DNA of 64,000 nt from Paenibacillus sp. HB172176 (GCF_011947265.1 NZ_JAATHD010000012.1:1-64000); one strand, 5' to 3'; positions 15,837 through 27,036 are shown, counted from the first letter of the stretch. Program-made: numbers and translations. The notes: generated by a model from the letters alone, not told the origin.

Positions 15837-15948
15837 AAACTGTAAATTTATTTGGCGATAAAACTTGCCTTATGCTTACGAAGCTGCTTTGCTCCGCAAA
15901 GCTTTTAGGTCGCTCATCTTTGAAAGGCCGAGGGTAGAGGTTTTCTTA
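15837..15948 (+). repeat. Dispersed intergenic repeat B, copy 1
   Basis: About 112 bp nearly identical to 46371-46484, from AAACTGTAAAT through ATTTGGCGATAAAAC, ATGCTTACGAAG, a 7-bp hairpin (GCTTTGC / GCAAAGC at 15886-15902) and GGTCGCTCATCTT to GGGTAGAGGTTTTC. Non-coding. Confidence 0.92.
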
Positions 15949-15950
15949 AT

Positions 15951-16272
15951 CTTATCGCGTATAAAATTTCGATGGAAATGAACGCTTGCGACGGTAACGG
16001 ACATTTTCGAGGCTCTCTAGCTGGTTTTAAAGGACATTCGCGACCGTTACGCGACGATATCAACGATTTTTGGAATGTAAAGGTCGCATTTGACCGTTAG
16101 CGTCAGAAATTAGGGTTGAACCCCCTCAATTCTTCTTCTTACGGTCATCTGCGACCGTTAAAATACCTGTTAGGCGTGATTATGGCTTCTTACGGTCATT
16201 TGTGACCGATACGCTACAAGCCTTGGTCAAATGGCCACATGCTCACGAATGCACAATGAATCGGCAGCCTCC
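15951..16272 (+). repeat. Dispersed intergenic repeat A, copy 1
   Basis: About 320 bp that align over their whole length with 50468-50812 with scattered substitutions. It contains several inverted GGTC(A/G)...GACC sites: AAGGTCGCATTTGACCGTTA, TTACGGTCATCTGCGACCG, TTACGGTCATTTGTGACCG. No terminal inverted repeats and no long reading frame of its own. The following 16273-16512 holds two AGCGCTGCAGC palindromes and no supported gene. Confidence 0.9.
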
Positions 16273-16512
16273 AAAAATTCCGTTAGAACAAGTTGCTGCA
16301 TTTTCAGCGCTGCAGCCTCGGATGAGGTACCGCTTGGCGCTCCAGCGCAGATTACCAGCGCTGCAGCTTCAAAAGCGGAACCGGCTGACGTGTTCTACAA
16401 GCTGGAGACCCGCACACAGTTAATAAACAGCCTCTCTGTGTCCGATAAAGGGAACGAACTACGAATTTTTCTCCAATGGAGGCTCCTGTGTCCACTTGTG
16501 ATCAAACGTTCG

Positions 16513-16541
16513 TTCTCATTTTCGCATTCTTTTGCTATAAT
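16513..16541 (+). promoter_or_regulatory. Candidate promoter of ruvCAB
   Basis: TATAAT at 16536-16541 is preceded by TTCTCA at 16513-16518 with a 17-base spacer, 54 bases before the ruvC start. Confidence 0.6.
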
Positions 16542-16594
16542 GATAGGCGGACATCATGAATGTGATAGACTTCATAGAGAAGGGAGCTGCCGGT

Positions 16595-17095
16595 TTGCGA
16601 GTGTTAGGCATTGATCCCGGCATTGCGATTGCCGGATTCGGATTCATCGACAAGATTGGACATAAGTTGACGCCTGTGCAGTACGGGGCGATTCAGACGG
16701 AAGCGCGCACGCCTCCCGAAGAGCGCCTGAAGCAGATCTATGAATCCGCGTGCGCGTTGATTGATCGCTACAAGCCCGACTCCATAGCCGTCGAGAAGCT
16801 GTTCTTCAATCGGAATGTAACAACGGCCTTCGCCGTGGGACAAGCGAGAGGCGTTATCATATTGGCAGCCGCGCAGCGCGGACTTCCCGTGGCGGAATAT
16901 ACGCCGCTTCAGGTGAAGCAGGCGGTCGTCGGATACGGCAAGGCCGAGAAGAGGCAAGTGCAGGAGATGGTGAAGATGTTCCTGAGGCTGTCTGCCGTGC
17001 CGAAGCCCGACGATGTGGCGGATGCGCTTGCTGTAGCCATTTGCCATGCCCATTCCGCCGTTATGCATCAGAAAATAAACGAGGTGAAGCCGTGA
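16595..17095 (+). CDS. ruvC: Crossover junction endodeoxyribonuclease RuvC
   Basis: RuvC cuts Holliday junctions bound by RuvAB. The 166-aa protein begins [16 protein letters not shown], giving catalytic Asp7; further acidic residues lie in SIAVEKLFF and [13 protein letters not shown], matching the D-E-D-D set. TTG 16595 is preferred: AAGGGAG sits eight bases before it and it gives the usual RuvC N terminus, whereas ATG 16556 adds 13 residues without a clear site. Its TGA overlaps the GTG of ruvA. B. subtilis uses RecU instead of RuvC, so this gene separates the organism from Bacillus. Confidence 0.93.
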   Translation: MRVLGIDPGIAIAGFGFIDKIGHKLTPVQYGAIQTEARTPPEERLKQIYESACALIDRYKPDSIAVEKLFFNRNVTTAFAVGQARGVIILAAAQRGLPVAEYTPLQVKQAVVGYGKAEKRQVQEMVKMFLRLSAVPKPDDVADALAVAICHAHSAVMHQKINEVKP

Positions 17096-17727
17096 TTGAT
17101 TTTTTGCGGGGACCGGTTGTACATATTGAAGCTGAATATGTGGTGATGGATGTACGGGATGTCGGTTACCGCGTGTTTACTCCGAATCCTTATGAATTCG
17201 TCGGGAAGGACGGCGTGGTTACGGTGTTCATCCATCATCATGTGCGCGAGGATGCCATTCATCTGTTCGGCTTTCTCTCCAGAGAGCAGCAGGTTCTGTT
17301 CCGCAAGCTGCTGGACGTCTCAGGCATTGGGCCGAGAGTCGCGCTTGGCATCCTGTCTGCAGGCAAGCCGGGCTCCGTCATCGCCGCGATTCAGCAGGAG
17401 AACATCGGCTTCCTGACGAAGCTTCCCGGCATCGGGAAGAAGACGGCGCAGCGCATGATTCTGGACTTGAAGGACAAGTTGCTTGGCGACGCGGGTGACG
17501 GAGGACTGTTCAGTGCGGCAGGTTTTGCAGACGGATTACCGGATGAAGCAAATCAGAATGCGCCGGGAGGCATCGCTTGGCAGGAAGCGCGGGATGCGCT
17601 TGCCGCGCTCGGGTATACGTCGGCCGAGCTCGACAAGGCTTGGACAGGCTTGCAAGACAGCGTAACTCAGGATGAGACGGTGGATTCGTTGATGAAGCGA
17701 GCGCTTCAGCAGTTGTTCAAAGGTTAA
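17092..17727 (+). CDS. ruvA: Holliday junction DNA helicase subunit RuvA
   Basis: RuvA tetramers bind the four-way junction and load RuvB. The 211-aa protein has the N-terminal OB fold (1-62), two helix-hairpin-helix motifs ([16 protein letters not shown] and [17 protein letters not shown]), an acidic linker and the RuvB-contacting domain III ([19 protein letters not shown]). GTG 17092 overlaps the ruvC stop by four bases and has GAGGTGAAG upstream. Confidence 0.96.
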   Translation: MIDFLRGPVVHIEAEYVVMDVRDVGYRVFTPNPYEFVGKDGVVTVFIHHHVREDAIHLFGFLSREQQVLFRKLLDVSGIGPRVALGILSAGKPGSVIAAIQQENIGFLTKLPGIGKKTAQRMILDLKDKLLGDAGDGGLFSAAGFADGLPDEANQNAPGGIAWQEARDALAALGYTSAELDKAWTGLQDSVTQDETVDSLMKRALQQLFKG

Positions 17728-17747
17728 CGGAAAGGAGCTGAGCACAT

Positions 17748-18755
17748 ATGGATGATCGGATCATTTCCGCTAATCTCATGATGGAGGATCAAGCAGCGGA
17801 ACTGAGCCTGAGACCCCGATATCTCGCCGAATATATCGGTCAGTCGAAGGTGAAGGAAAATCTGACGATCTATATCGAAGCGGCCAAGCTTCGCAAGGAA
17901 GCGTTGGATCACGTGCTGCTCTACGGTCCGCCGGGACTCGGGAAGACCACGTTGTCTAATATTATCGCCAACGAGCTTGGCGTGAATCTGAGGACAACAT
18001 CCGGCCCCGCGATCGAGAGACCCGGCGATCTGGCGGCACTGCTTACGAATTTGCAGGAGGGCGATGTGCTGTTCATAGATGAGATTCATCGTCTGCATCG
18101 CACGGTCGAGGAAGTGCTGTACCCGGCTATGGAGGATTTCTGTCTCGATATTATGATCGGCAAGGGACCAAGCGCGAGATCGGTCAGGCTGGATCTTCCG
18201 CCGTTTACGCTCATTGGCGCGACAACAAGAGCAGGTCTGTTGTCGGCTCCGTTGCGGGATCGTTTCGGCGTTGTAAGCCGTTTGGAATTTTACAATGTGG
18301 ATGAATTAACCTTTATCGTGTCCAGAGCGTCGGAGATTCTTGAAGTATCCATCGTGGGCGAAGCCGCGGCGGAAATCGCGATGCGGTCAAGGGGCACGCC
18401 GAGAATTGCGAATCGGCTGCTGAAGCGCGTCAGGGACTTCGCTCAGGTGCGAGGAGACGGCGTTATTACACATGAGATCGCGCAATCCGCGCTGCAATTG
18501 CTGCAGGTGGATCCCATGGGGCTCGATCATATTGATCATAAGATGCTTCGCGCGATGATGACCACCTTCACGGGCAGGCCGGTCGGCCTTGACACAATCG
18601 CGGCAACGATCGGCGAAGAGAGCCAGACGATCGAAGATGTATACGAGCCTTACTTGATGCAGATCGGCTTCCTTCAACGAACGCCAAGAGGAAGAATGGC
18701 GACTGATCAGGCCTATCAGCATCTGGGATTGCCCCTCCCGGGCAATCGTTCATAA
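17748..18755 (+). CDS. ruvB: Holliday junction branch migration ATPase RuvB
   Basis: RuvB is the AAA+ motor for branch migration. The 335-aa protein has Walker [10 protein letters not shown], Walker [10 protein letters not shown], sensor 1 GATTRAG, the arginine-finger region PLRDRFG and a winged-helix C terminus ([16 protein letters not shown]). AAGGAG lies about ten bases before the ATG; it follows ruvA by 20 bases. Confidence 0.97.
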   Translation: MDDRIISANLMMEDQAAELSLRPRYLAEYIGQSKVKENLTIYIEAAKLRKEALDHVLLYGPPGLGKTTLSNIIANELGVNLRTTSGPAIERPGDLAALLTNLQEGDVLFIDEIHRLHRTVEEVLYPAMEDFCLDIMIGKGPSARSVRLDLPPFTLIGATTRAGLLSAPLRDRFGVVSRLEFYNVDELTFIVSRASEILEVSIVGEAAAEIAMRSRGTPRIANRLLKRVRDFAQVRGDGVITHEIAQSALQLLQVDPMGLDHIDHKMLRAMMTTFTGRPVGLDTIAATIGEESQTIEDVYEPYLMQIGFLQRTPRGRMATDQAYQHLGLPLPGNRS

Positions 18756-18782
18756 CCCCATCGAGGAGAGGAGCCCATCATT

Positions 18783-20906
18783 ATGAGAACAACCGGCAAG
18801 CGGCGAATGCGTTTGCTGCTGGCTTCGACAGCCTTGCTGCTGCTTATTTCGTCATGGAACACCCCTTCGTCGGAGGCTGCCGCACCGGGATTGGATACGA
18901 TTCGCGTCGCGATGTTCTTGAATCTTCCGGGCAAATACGAATCCATTACGTCTGCGGCGACGTTCTCCTCCGCGGGAGGCTTGAAGGTAAGCATTCGCCG
19001 GCCGAACGGCGATCAGGAATGGTTCCCTATGGCAGCGGGCAAGCCAGCCAAGTTTGCTCTTGACGATTATAAAGTGAAAGTATTTGAAACCTCGAACTTC
19101 GCCAGCGCGTATGCCATGTATACAGAGCTGAAGGCTTCCGGAGGATTGGCTTATCTGACGAGTATGCCGAGGAAGAACGGATTGAATTATCAGGTGCTCG
19201 AGGGCGACTACGGAAGCGCTGCAGATGCCGGATCGGCGCTCGGTCGATGGGCGGGCAATGGGAAGCTGTCAAGCCTCTCCAGCGGAATGAAGCCGCAGCT
19301 TCAAGGGCCGTTTCATCTGGAAAGCGCGGCGCTGGGCAGCAAGGCAGAGGCAGAGGCCGCCGTCTTATCGTTCGGCAACGCGGGGCTTGACGCCTTCGTG
19401 GCCGTTCGATCCTCAGGAGCCGGCAAGCTCGCTTATTCGGTCATGGTAGGCGCGGCGTCAAGCGCAGAGGAGCTGAAGCAAGTGCAAGCCGCGGCTTCCG
19501 CCTTGCCGCTTGGAGCAACGCTCAATCCGGTTGCAGACGATTCTGCCTACTTGCTGCTGCGTCAGGATTTCTCCACCAGCTCGGGAGGAAGTCAAAGCAT
19601 GGAGCTGATGCAGTTCCCGAGCAATGAGACGAAGCTGTGGATTTCCTCGACCGGAGATCAGCCGATTGGCTTGTCCGAACGATACAATCGGACATACAGG
19701 GGAGGCTTCGAGTTAAGTTCTTTCAACAATAAGCTGGCTGTCGTGAACGAGCTTCCTTTCGAAGAATATCTCTATTCCGTCGTAGCCGTCGAGATGTACA
19801 GCAGTTGGCCGCTCGAGGCGCTGAAAGCTCAGGCCGTGGCGGCTCGAAGCTTCGTTCTGTCGAAGGGCTTCACCTTCCAGATCGCGCATGTGGTCGACAC
19901 GACGCTTAGCCAGGCGTACTCCGGAACAGGCGTGGAGCAAGCCGCCTCGACCGAAGCGGTGAATGAGACGAATGGCGAGGTTATGCTCTATGACGGCAAA
20001 CCGATTGAAGCGCTGTACAGCTCGAACGGCGGAGGCATGACGGCAGACGCGATTGAAGCATGGGGCACCGAGGTGCCGTATTTGAAGTCGGTCCAGTCTC
20101 CGGATGAATCCGCTGAAGAAGGCTTGCTTCACTGGTATTACGTGCAGCTTCCGGATGGCAAGCTCGGCTATATCCGCGAGGATCTCGTGCAGGCAACGGG
20201 CGAGAAGACGAAGGCGGGAAGCGAGATTGTCGCAGTGCTGAACGATACAACGAATGTACGCAAGAACGCGATGATTCAAGACAGCGTTCCCGTGCTTGAA
20301 CAGGTGAAGAAGGGAACGAGAGCGATTGTGCTCGACAAGGTGATGGAGTCCAATCCAATGAACTGGAAGCGGGGACCGTATACAAGCGAGCAAATGCTTG
20401 GCGCGATAAATGCCCGCTTATCCGAGAAGTTGTCGTCGCCAATTACTTCGATTGCCGTATCCCGGCAAGGCGTATCCGGCAGAGCGACTGAAATTGCGGT
20501 GAACGGAAAGCCTCTCGCAGGACTTTCGCCGGATTCCTTGAGGTCTGTGCTTGGCGCGGAGGGATCGCTGCCCAGCACCAAATTCGCGATTGAGGAGACA
20601 GGCAGACTGGTTGTGCAGGGCGCGGGAGGAAAGCAGCAACAGAGAGATAGTAATAATCAGAAGCTGTATTTGATAGGTGCTGAAGGAACCTCCTCCGCTC
20701 TTAAGAGTGACATCGTGTATGTTATGGACAAGGATCATCAAGTTCGGGCGGCGACGAAAGAGCCGGGCTTTGCTTTCCATGGACAGGGCTACGGGCATGG
20801 AGCCGGGATGTCGCAATATGGCGCGTACAGTCTGGCCGGTCAAGGGTATGGCTATGAATATATATTGAAATACTATTATAAGGATATTACCTTAGCTAAG
20901 GAATGA
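18783..20906 (+). CDS. SpoIID/LytB domain secreted protein
   Basis: The 707-aa protein starts with a signal peptide (basic [10 protein letters not shown], hydrophobic [14 protein letters not shown], likely cleavage after SEAAA). The middle contains SPOR-like repeats (about 95-250). The SpoIID core (about 300-420) shows [29 protein letters not shown], and [17 protein letters not shown]. The family motif [20 protein letters not shown] is near the end, separated from the core by an insertion of about 200 residues. SpoIID is a peptidoglycan-acting factor needed for engulfment; whether this paralogue works in sporulation or wall turnover is unknown. Confidence 0.85.
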   Translation: MRTTGKRRMRLLLASTALLLLISSWNTPSSEAAAPGLDTIRVAMFLNLPGKYESITSAATFSSAGGLKVSIRRPNGDQEWFPMAAGKPAKFALDDYKVKVFETSNFASAYAMYTELKASGGLAYLTSMPRKNGLNYQVLEGDYGSAADAGSALGRWAGNGKLSSLSSGMKPQLQGPFHLESAALGSKAEAEAAVLSFGNAGLDAFVAVRSSGAGKLAYSVMVGAASSAEELKQVQAAASALPLGATLNPVADDSAYLLLRQDFSTSSGGSQSMELMQFPSNETKLWISSTGDQPIGLSERYNRTYRGGFELSSFNNKLAVVNELPFEEYLYSVVAVEMYSSWPLEALKAQAVAARSFVLSKGFTFQIAHVVDTTLSQAYSGTGVEQAASTEAVNETNGEVMLYDGKPIEALYSSNGGGMTADAIEAWGTEVPYLKSVQSPDESAEEGLLHWYYVQLPDGKLGYIREDLVQATGEKTKAGSEIVAVLNDTTNVRKNAMIQDSVPVLEQVKKGTRAIVLDKVMESNPMNWKRGPYTSEQMLGAINARLSEKLSSPITSIAVSRQGVSGRATEIAVNGKPLAGLSPDSLRSVLGAEGSLPSTKFAIEETGRLVVQGAGGKQQQRDSNNQKLYLIGAEGTSSALKSDIVYVMDKDHQVRAATKEPGFAFHGQGYGHGAGMSQYGAYSLAGQGYGYEYILKYYYKDITLAKE

Positions 20907-20916
20907 ACAGTCTATT

Positions 20917-21969
20917 ATGAATGTAGATCAATTTGATTTTGAATTGCCGGAGCGTCTTATTGCGCAGACGCCGCTCGCGGATCGGACGGCATCGAGATTG
21001 CTTATGTTGAATCGGGAATCCGGCCGGATCGATCATGGCGTATTCACGGATTTGGAGAAGAAGCTGCGGGCGGGAGACGTGCTTGTGCTTAACAATACAA
21101 GAGTCATTCCCGCTCGTCTTCTGGGCAGCAAGAGCGATACCGGAGCGAAAGCCGAGTTGCTGCTGCTGAAACAGCTTGAAGGCGATCGTTGGGAGACGCT
21201 GGCGAAGCCGGCCAAGCGACTCAGGGCAGGCGCGGTCATCCACTTCGGCGATGATGGAAGCGGGAATCCGCTGCTGACGGCGGAGGTGGAGTCCGAGGGA
21301 GAGATGGGCGCCCGCATCATTCGTTTCCGTTATGGAGGCATTTTTCAAGAATTGCTTGATCGATTGGGAGAAATGCCGCTTCCTCCTTATATCAAGGAGC
21401 GGCTTCAGGAGCGTGAGCGTTATCAGACGGTATATTCGAAGCATAACGGCTCCGCCGCAGCGCCGACGGCCGGCTTGCATTTCACCGAAGATTTCTTGAA
21501 GCGGTTGGAAGCCAAAGGCGTTATTCTAAGCTTTGTGACGCTCCATGTCGGTCTCGGCACCTTCCGTCCCATGTCGGTGGACAAGGTGGAGGATCATGAA
21601 ATGCATGCCGAGTATTACGAGCTCGACGAACGAAACGCGGCCATTCTCGAAAGCGCCCGGCAGGAGGGACGACGCATCGTCGCCGTAGGAACAACCTCCG
21701 CCCGCACGCTCGAGACGGTCGCGGCCAGATTCGAAGGAGCCGCCCCTATAGAAGCTTGCAACGGCTGGACCGATATTTTCATCTATCCCGGTTACAGCTA
21801 TAAGCTTGTTGACGCTCTGTTGACCAATTTCCATCTGCCGAAATCAACGCTTGTCATGCTGGTGAGCGCATTAGCCGGCAGAGAGGCGATTATGAACGCT
21901 TATAAGGAAGCTGTAGAGCGAGAATATCGATTTTTCAGCTTTGGCGATGCGATGTTGATATACAGCTAG
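20917..21969 (+). CDS. queA: S-adenosylmethionine:tRNA ribosyltransferase-isomerase
   Basis: QueA transfers the ribosyl part of SAM to preQ1 in tRNA to make epoxyqueuosine. The 350-aa protein begins [16 protein letters not shown] and shows [50 protein letters not shown] and [12 protein letters not shown], all family signatures. It starts ten bases after the SpoIID-type gene with little room for a ribosome site and precedes tgt, the preceding step in the same pathway. Confidence 0.97.
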   Translation: MNVDQFDFELPERLIAQTPLADRTASRLLMLNRESGRIDHGVFTDLEKKLRAGDVLVLNNTRVIPARLLGSKSDTGAKAELLLLKQLEGDRWETLAKPAKRLRAGAVIHFGDDGSGNPLLTAEVESEGEMGARIIRFRYGGIFQELLDRLGEMPLPPYIKERLQERERYQTVYSKHNGSAAAPTAGLHFTEDFLKRLEAKGVILSFVTLHVGLGTFRPMSVDKVEDHEMHAEYYELDERNAAILESARQEGRRIVAVGTTSARTLETVAARFEGAAPIEACNGWTDIFIYPGYSYKLVDALLTNFHLPKSTLVMLVSALAGREAIMNAYKEAVEREYRFFSFGDAMLIYS

Positions 21970-22007
21970 GGAAAGCTATACCATCATTAAATGAATAGGA
22001 AGCGTGA

Positions 22008-23144
<1,137 letters not shown>

Positions 23145-23158
23145 AAGGGGATATTCAT

Positions 23159-23470
23159 ATGTCAATGTGGTTAGCAGCCGGAGATGATACAGGAAATATC
23201 TGGCAAATGATTTGGCCGTTTATTCTGATGTTCGCGGTTTTCTATTTCTTGCTCATCCGTCCGCAGCAGAAGAAGCAGAAGGCTCGCACTTCCATGCTGA
23301 GTCAAGTGAAGAAAGGCGACAAGGTAACGACAATCGGCGGTTTGCACGGTACGATCGTGGAGATGACGGACGATACAGTTGTTCTTCGCGTCAATGATAC
23401 GACAAAGATGACATTCGAGCGGAGCGCAATCAACGGAGTTACAACTTCGGCGCCAGCCGCATCCGAGTAA
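23159..23470 (+). CDS. yajC: Preprotein translocase accessory subunit YajC
   Basis: YajC associates with SecDF at the membrane. The 103-aa protein has one transmembrane segment (about 16-34, MIWPFILMFAVFYFLLIRP), the RPQQKKQK motif and a small soluble domain (VKKGDKVTTIGGLHGTIVEM). ATG 23159 has AAAGGGG eight bases upstream; an earlier in-frame TTG is less likely. The tgt-yajC order is widely conserved. Confidence 0.94.
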   Translation: MSMWLAAGDDTGNIWQMIWPFILMFAVFYFLLIRPQQKKQKARTSMLSQVKKGDKVTTIGGLHGTIVEMTDDTVVLRVNDTTKMTFERSAINGVTTSAPAASE

Positions 23471-23475
23471 TGAAC

Positions 23476-23520
23476 AGGGCCGCTTTCGCTAGTCGATCAG
23501 ACTGGGGGAGGCGGCCCTTC
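23476..23520. terminator. Hairpin between convergent yajC and yrzE-like genes
   Basis: Perfect 8-bp stem AGGGCCGC / GCGGCCCT with a 27-base loop. The T-tract is weak (TTC), so termination is plausible rather than certain. Confidence 0.55.
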
Positions 23521-23527
23521 TGCATGG

Positions 23528-23920
23528 TCAGCGCCTTAGGTTGACTCCGACCATGCCGCCGAAAGCGCCCGCTAGCAGCACGGTCCCCAGCATAATCAAG
23601 CTATGCAAGGAGAAGGAAGCGTTCGTGGCAAGAAAGCTGACAATGACAATAATGATGCCGTACATGAGTCCGAGAAGCCCTCCGTTGTACCAGCCTCTTC
23701 GGATCGAGCGTTTGCCGCAGGTGAAGCCTCCGGCCAGTGAAGAAGCGCCATGCACAAGCAGCGTATAGGTTCCGAGCTCGCTTTCCATCATGTTTGTAAA
23801 GCTCAGCATGAACGACAGCAGCAACGCGCCTGCGGCCAGCCATAATAATGAGAATATAACGCCTGCCAGCAAAGGTGAAGCAATCGACGGCGGTTTTGGT
23901 GCTTGCTTGACGGAGTTCAT
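23528..23920 (-). CDS. TIGR04086-family membrane protein (YrzE-like)
   Basis: The 130-aa protein has four predicted membrane segments (about 17-40, 49-70, 77-98, 104-126) with glycine-rich turns, as in TIGR04086/YrzE proteins. In B. subtilis yrzE sits between yajC and yrbG, the same place as here. The function is unknown. The start is ATG (complement) after GGAGGAAT. It runs against yajC. Confidence 0.75.
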   Translation of the reverse strand: MNSVKQAPKPPSIASPLLAGVIFSLLWLAAGALLLSFMLSFTNMMESELGTYTLLVHGASSLAGGFTCGKRSIRRGWYNGGLLGLMYGIIIVIVSFLATNASFSLHSLIMLGTVLLAGAFGGMVGVNLRR

Positions 23921-24093
23921 TCTATTCCTCCATTCACAAAATTCTTATTTGTAAACCATATGGTCAAGCTTGCGGAAATAGTACAGGTTTAGCCCGATTA
24001 CCATATATTCGCGTCCTTCCCTTCCGTATGATGCGTTTCCTCAAAGGTGAGAATACGGTATAGGAGCTCGCGAGCAGAGGAGGCGCTTACCAC

Positions 24094-24924
24094 TTGGAAA
24101 TATGGAGCCTGTTGATCCGGACGGTGATTATTTATTTTGTCGTATTTTTGATCATGCGGTTTATGGGGAAGCGGGAAATCGGCAAGCTGTCCGTGCTTGA
24201 CTTGATCATTTCGGTCATGATCGCCGAGATTGCGGTCATCGTCATCGAGGATGTGAACAGACCGATGTGGGACGGCATCGTGCCTATGGTAGCGCTTCTT
24301 GCCATTCAGGTCGGATCGGCATTTCTAACGATGACGAATCGCAAGATGAGGCTGCTGTTCGACGGCAAGCCGACTGTAATTATCGCCAAAGGCAAGATCA
24401 ATAAGGATATGATGCGGAAGCAGCGCTACAATCTTGATGATCTTATGCTTCAATTAAGGGAGAATAAGATTACTTCGGTTGCCGATGTGGAATTTGCGAT
24501 TCTGGAGACAAGCGGCAAGCTGTCCGTCATCCCGAAGGAAGGCGCAGATACTCCGGAAGAAACGGCAGGCGAGGAAGCTGACGGTGAGAAAGGAAATCAT
24601 TTTTTGAGAGGAGACAGCGGCTTATCCCATGAAAAAAAGGCTTCGGATCCCAGCGTAGATGTGGAAACCTCGAGTCAAACCCCTGCTCCGAAAGGGAGGG
24701 AGAAGCTGATTCCTCAAGGCTTCCGCTTTGAAGTGCTGCCTATCCCCTTAATTATGGACGGCAAGGTTCAGGACGAAAATCTTGCTAAGATGGAAAAAAC
24801 GCGTTTTTGGCTGAAAAATGTGCTGCAAGAAGAAAAAATTTACGATTTCAAAGATGTATTCTTGTGCACAATCGATCATAAAGGAAAAATCTTTGTTGAC
24901 GTGAATAAGAAAAAATTCACTTGA
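24094..24924 (+). CDS. DUF421 membrane protein, YrbG/YetF-like
   Basis: The 276-aa protein has three N-terminal membrane segments (about 4-20, 30-50, 57-78), with GKREIGKLSVLDLIISVMIAE, typical of DUF421. A soluble domain follows with LRENKITSVADVEFAILETSGKLSVIPK. A charged linker of about 60 residues (about 150-210) interrupts the soluble domain before FEVLPIPLIMDGKV. In B. subtilis YrbG also lies by spoVB. TTG 24094 is used; AGAGGAGG is ten bases upstream. Its last eight bases overlap the 3' end of spoVB on the other strand. Function unknown. Confidence 0.82.
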   Translation: MEIWSLLIRTVIIYFVVFLIMRFMGKREIGKLSVLDLIISVMIAEIAVIVIEDVNRPMWDGIVPMVALLAIQVGSAFLTMTNRKMRLLFDGKPTVIIAKGKINKDMMRKQRYNLDDLMLQLRENKITSVADVEFAILETSGKLSVIPKEGADTPEETAGEEADGEKGNHFLRGDSGLSHEKKASDPSVDVETSSQTPAPKGREKLIPQGFRFEVLPIPLIMDGKVQDENLAKMEKTRFWLKNVLQEEKIYDFKDVFLCTIDHKGKIFVDVNKKKFT

Positions 24925-26509
24925 ACCAAGCGCCAAGCCATGGGATGCGGGCCATATCGTAGCGATCGATCAGTTTCATCGCAATCATCAGCAGCAGATA
25001 GAACATAACGCTCGCGAAGCAAGCAAGCATAAGATTAAGCCACTCCACGGCAAGCGGCATAATGCGCACCAGCCATTGTGCCGCCGCTCCCATAATGAGC
25101 ATGGCAGCGCCCACTTTGATGAAATCAAGGCTATGCATGCGAAAGCCGATAAATCGCATGACGCTTATGCCATGCAGCACCGTAACCAGCACAATATTGA
25201 TACATATTGCGATAACGGCACCATAAATGCCAAGCTTGGGATTCGATGCAAGCTGAACGATCAGCACCAGCTTCACTGCCGCCCCAATGAAGGTATTGAG
25301 CAAGGCCGTGCCCGGCTTGTCGAGCGCCTGAAGGGCAGCCTGCAGCGGCGCTTGCAAATAGATGAAGATACCGGTCAGCGCCGTCAATTGAAGCATGGGA
25401 GCGATGTCGCTCTGATTGTAGATGATACGGCAAAGCGGTTCTGCGAAAAGAATCATAATGACGGCAAACGGCGCGCCGGAAACAAGAGCAATCCGCATCG
25501 ATTGATGCATCCGTTTGTGAATGAGCGCCTTGTCTCCCCGCGCCGCCGCCTCCGAAAGGGAAGGCACGAGCGATACGGCCAGGGAATAGGTCAGCGCCGT
25601 GGGAAGCAGCAGCAGTGGAATGACCATGCCTTGCAGCGCTCCGTACTGCGCGGTGGCGATGCCTATCGCGACGCCCGCGGCGGCAAGACTGCGGGCAATG
25701 AAGATCGATTCAAGCAAATAGGAGATCGAGCCTACAAGCTTGCTTCCAGTCACCGGTACGGAAATGGCCAGCAGCTTCTTGACAATTGGGAGCGTTCGTT
25801 CATCCAGGCTTCCCGAGGCGGTTTCACTAGCGGCAAAAGATCGGGATTGTTCAAGGGCGACTCTTCGCGCGCGAATCTCCTTGACCCGATAATAGTTCCA
25901 CAGGAAGACGAGCAATCCCCCGATTTCCCCGGCAACAACGCCCAACATCGCCCCGGCGGCAGCCCATTCAATACCGTAGGGCAGCAGCAAATAAGCGAAC
26001 ACCAGGGATGCGACGATGCGGATGAGCGTTTCGACCGTCTGCGACACCGCGCTTGGAATCATATTTTGCTTGCCTTGGAAGTAGCCTCTGTAGACGGATG
26101 AAATGCCGATAATGAGCAGCAGCGGCGACATCATCAGAAAGCTGTTGTAGACCCGCTTGTCCGGCAGCAGATGCTGGATGATAAAGGGCGCGAACAGCAG
26201 CATGACGGCCGTGAACAGTGCGGCAAGCGCCAATGTAAGCAGCATGGCGGTTCGGAAGATGCCTTTGACCCGTCTGTGGTCGCCCTGCGATTCGGCTTCC
26301 GCAATCCACTTGGCGATCGCCAGCGGAATGCCGCCGGTAATAACAGTCAGCATGACGATGAGAAAGGGATAGGAAAGCTGATATAAGCCTACGCCCTCCG
26401 CGCCCATAATGCGGGGAAGCGTAATGCGCGGCACAAACCCGAGCAGCCGATTCAAAATGCCGGCGGCCAGCAGGATCATGGCTCCTTTTATAAAGGATTG
26501 TTTGGTCAT
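24917..26509 (-). CDS. spoVB: Stage V sporulation protein B (MOP-superfamily lipid flippase)
   Basis: SpoVB is needed for spore cortex synthesis and belongs to the MVF/MurJ-like flippases thought to move lipid-linked precursors across the membrane. The 530-aa protein has about 14 hydrophobic segments, starting KGAMILLAAGILNRLLGFVPRI, with GVGLYQLSYPFLIVML and SVYRGYFQGKQNMIP, both characteristic. The position between yrbG and comN matches Bacillus. AAGGAG precedes the ATG (complement). Confidence 0.92.
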   Translation of the reverse strand: MTKQSFIKGAMILLAAGILNRLLGFVPRITLPRIMGAEGVGLYQLSYPFLIVMLTVITGGIPLAIAKWIAEAESQGDHRRVKGIFRTAMLLTLALAALFTAVMLLFAPFIIQHLLPDKRVYNSFLMMSPLLLIIGISSVYRGYFQGKQNMIPSAVSQTVETLIRIVASLVFAYLLLPYGIEWAAAGAMLGVVAGEIGGLLVFLWNYYRVKEIRARRVALEQSRSFAASETASGSLDERTLPIVKKLLAISVPVTGSKLVGSISYLLESIFIARSLAAAGVAIGIATAQYGALQGMVIPLLLLPTALTYSLAVSLVPSLSEAAARGDKALIHKRMHQSMRIALVSGAPFAVIMILFAEPLCRIIYNQSDIAPMLQLTALTGIFIYLQAPLQAALQALDKPGTALLNTFIGAAVKLVLIVQLASNPKLGIYGAVIAICINIVLVTVLHGISVMRFIGFRMHSLDFIKVGAAMLIMGAAAQWLVRIMPLAVEWLNLMLACFASVMFYLLLMIAMKLIDRYDMARIPWLGAWFK

Positions 26510-26712
26510 GCTGATTCTTCAACTCCTTCGCGTGCAGCCGCTCTTCATATTGCGTGCTGAACAACCTCCAACAGGCTCGTACTTTATCTGTATGCTCGGC
26601 ATGTCCGCTTCCATGTCAGTCATTTTTCGAGTATGATGAAAAGGAGCAGGATATCCACGTCTCGGGAGCGAATAGTTCTAGAAGGGGATGCAGATCATGT
26701 AGGAGGTAAGCC

Positions 26713-26952
26713 ATGGCTAACGATGAGCTGAATGAGATGATTGAGGAGCTGTGCCACAGCAAAGCGGAGGAATTCAGATTAATCGGCTATGAGCATGTGA
26801 CGGGCGAGGAAGTATGGGAATGCGTCAACGCCAAGTACGCGAAGAAGGGACAGCCTGAGCTGCATGAGCTTGTCAATGATATTTTATCGCTCAAAGTCAC
26901 GCAATTTATGAACTTTTTGACTATAAACGCATATAAAGGAACCCCATTCTGA
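26713..26952 (+). CDS. comN: Post-transcriptional regulator ComN
   Basis: ComN in B. subtilis affects comE mRNA abundance and localises at the division site. The 79-aa protein matches this small family (IEELCHSKAEEFRLIGYEHV, EVWECVNAKY, LVNDILSLKVTQFMNFLT). AGGAGG precedes the ATG. It lies between spoVB and secD as in B. subtilis. Its stop codon lies in the loop of the terminator hairpin. Confidence 0.85.
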   Translation: MANDELNEMIEELCHSKAEEFRLIGYEHVTGEEVWECVNAKYAKKGQPELHELVNDILSLKVTQFMNFLTINAYKGTPF

Positions 26953-26975
26953 GCACTGCGGGTTCTTTTCTTTTT
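26939..26975 (+). terminator. Terminator overlapping the comN 3' end
   Basis: Stem GAACCC / GGGTTC followed by TTTTCTTTTT; the comN TGA lies in the loop. Confidence 0.8.
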
Positions 26976-27002
26976 GACTCGATTTTGCGGCATCTGTATA
27001 AT
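26974..27002 (+). promoter_or_regulatory. Promoter of secD-secF
   Basis: TTGACT at 26974-26979, 17-base spacer, TATAAT at 26997-27002. The -35 begins at the T-tract of the comN terminator. Confidence 0.85.
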
Positions 27003-27036
27003 GGGACTATTGAGATCATAAGGAGGATTCAGACGT

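Noticed and set aside
15418..15861. 147-codon frame of 17-residue DFKRCKSIFSTCSPVTA repeats, and a mirror frame on the other strand
   Set aside because: Both arise because the 51-bp unit is a multiple of three. The start lies in the bofC terminator and has no ribosome site.
16202..16614. Two overlapping frames before ruvC
   Set aside because: They begin in repeat A, have no ribosome site and no family resemblance; the second runs into ruvC in another frame.
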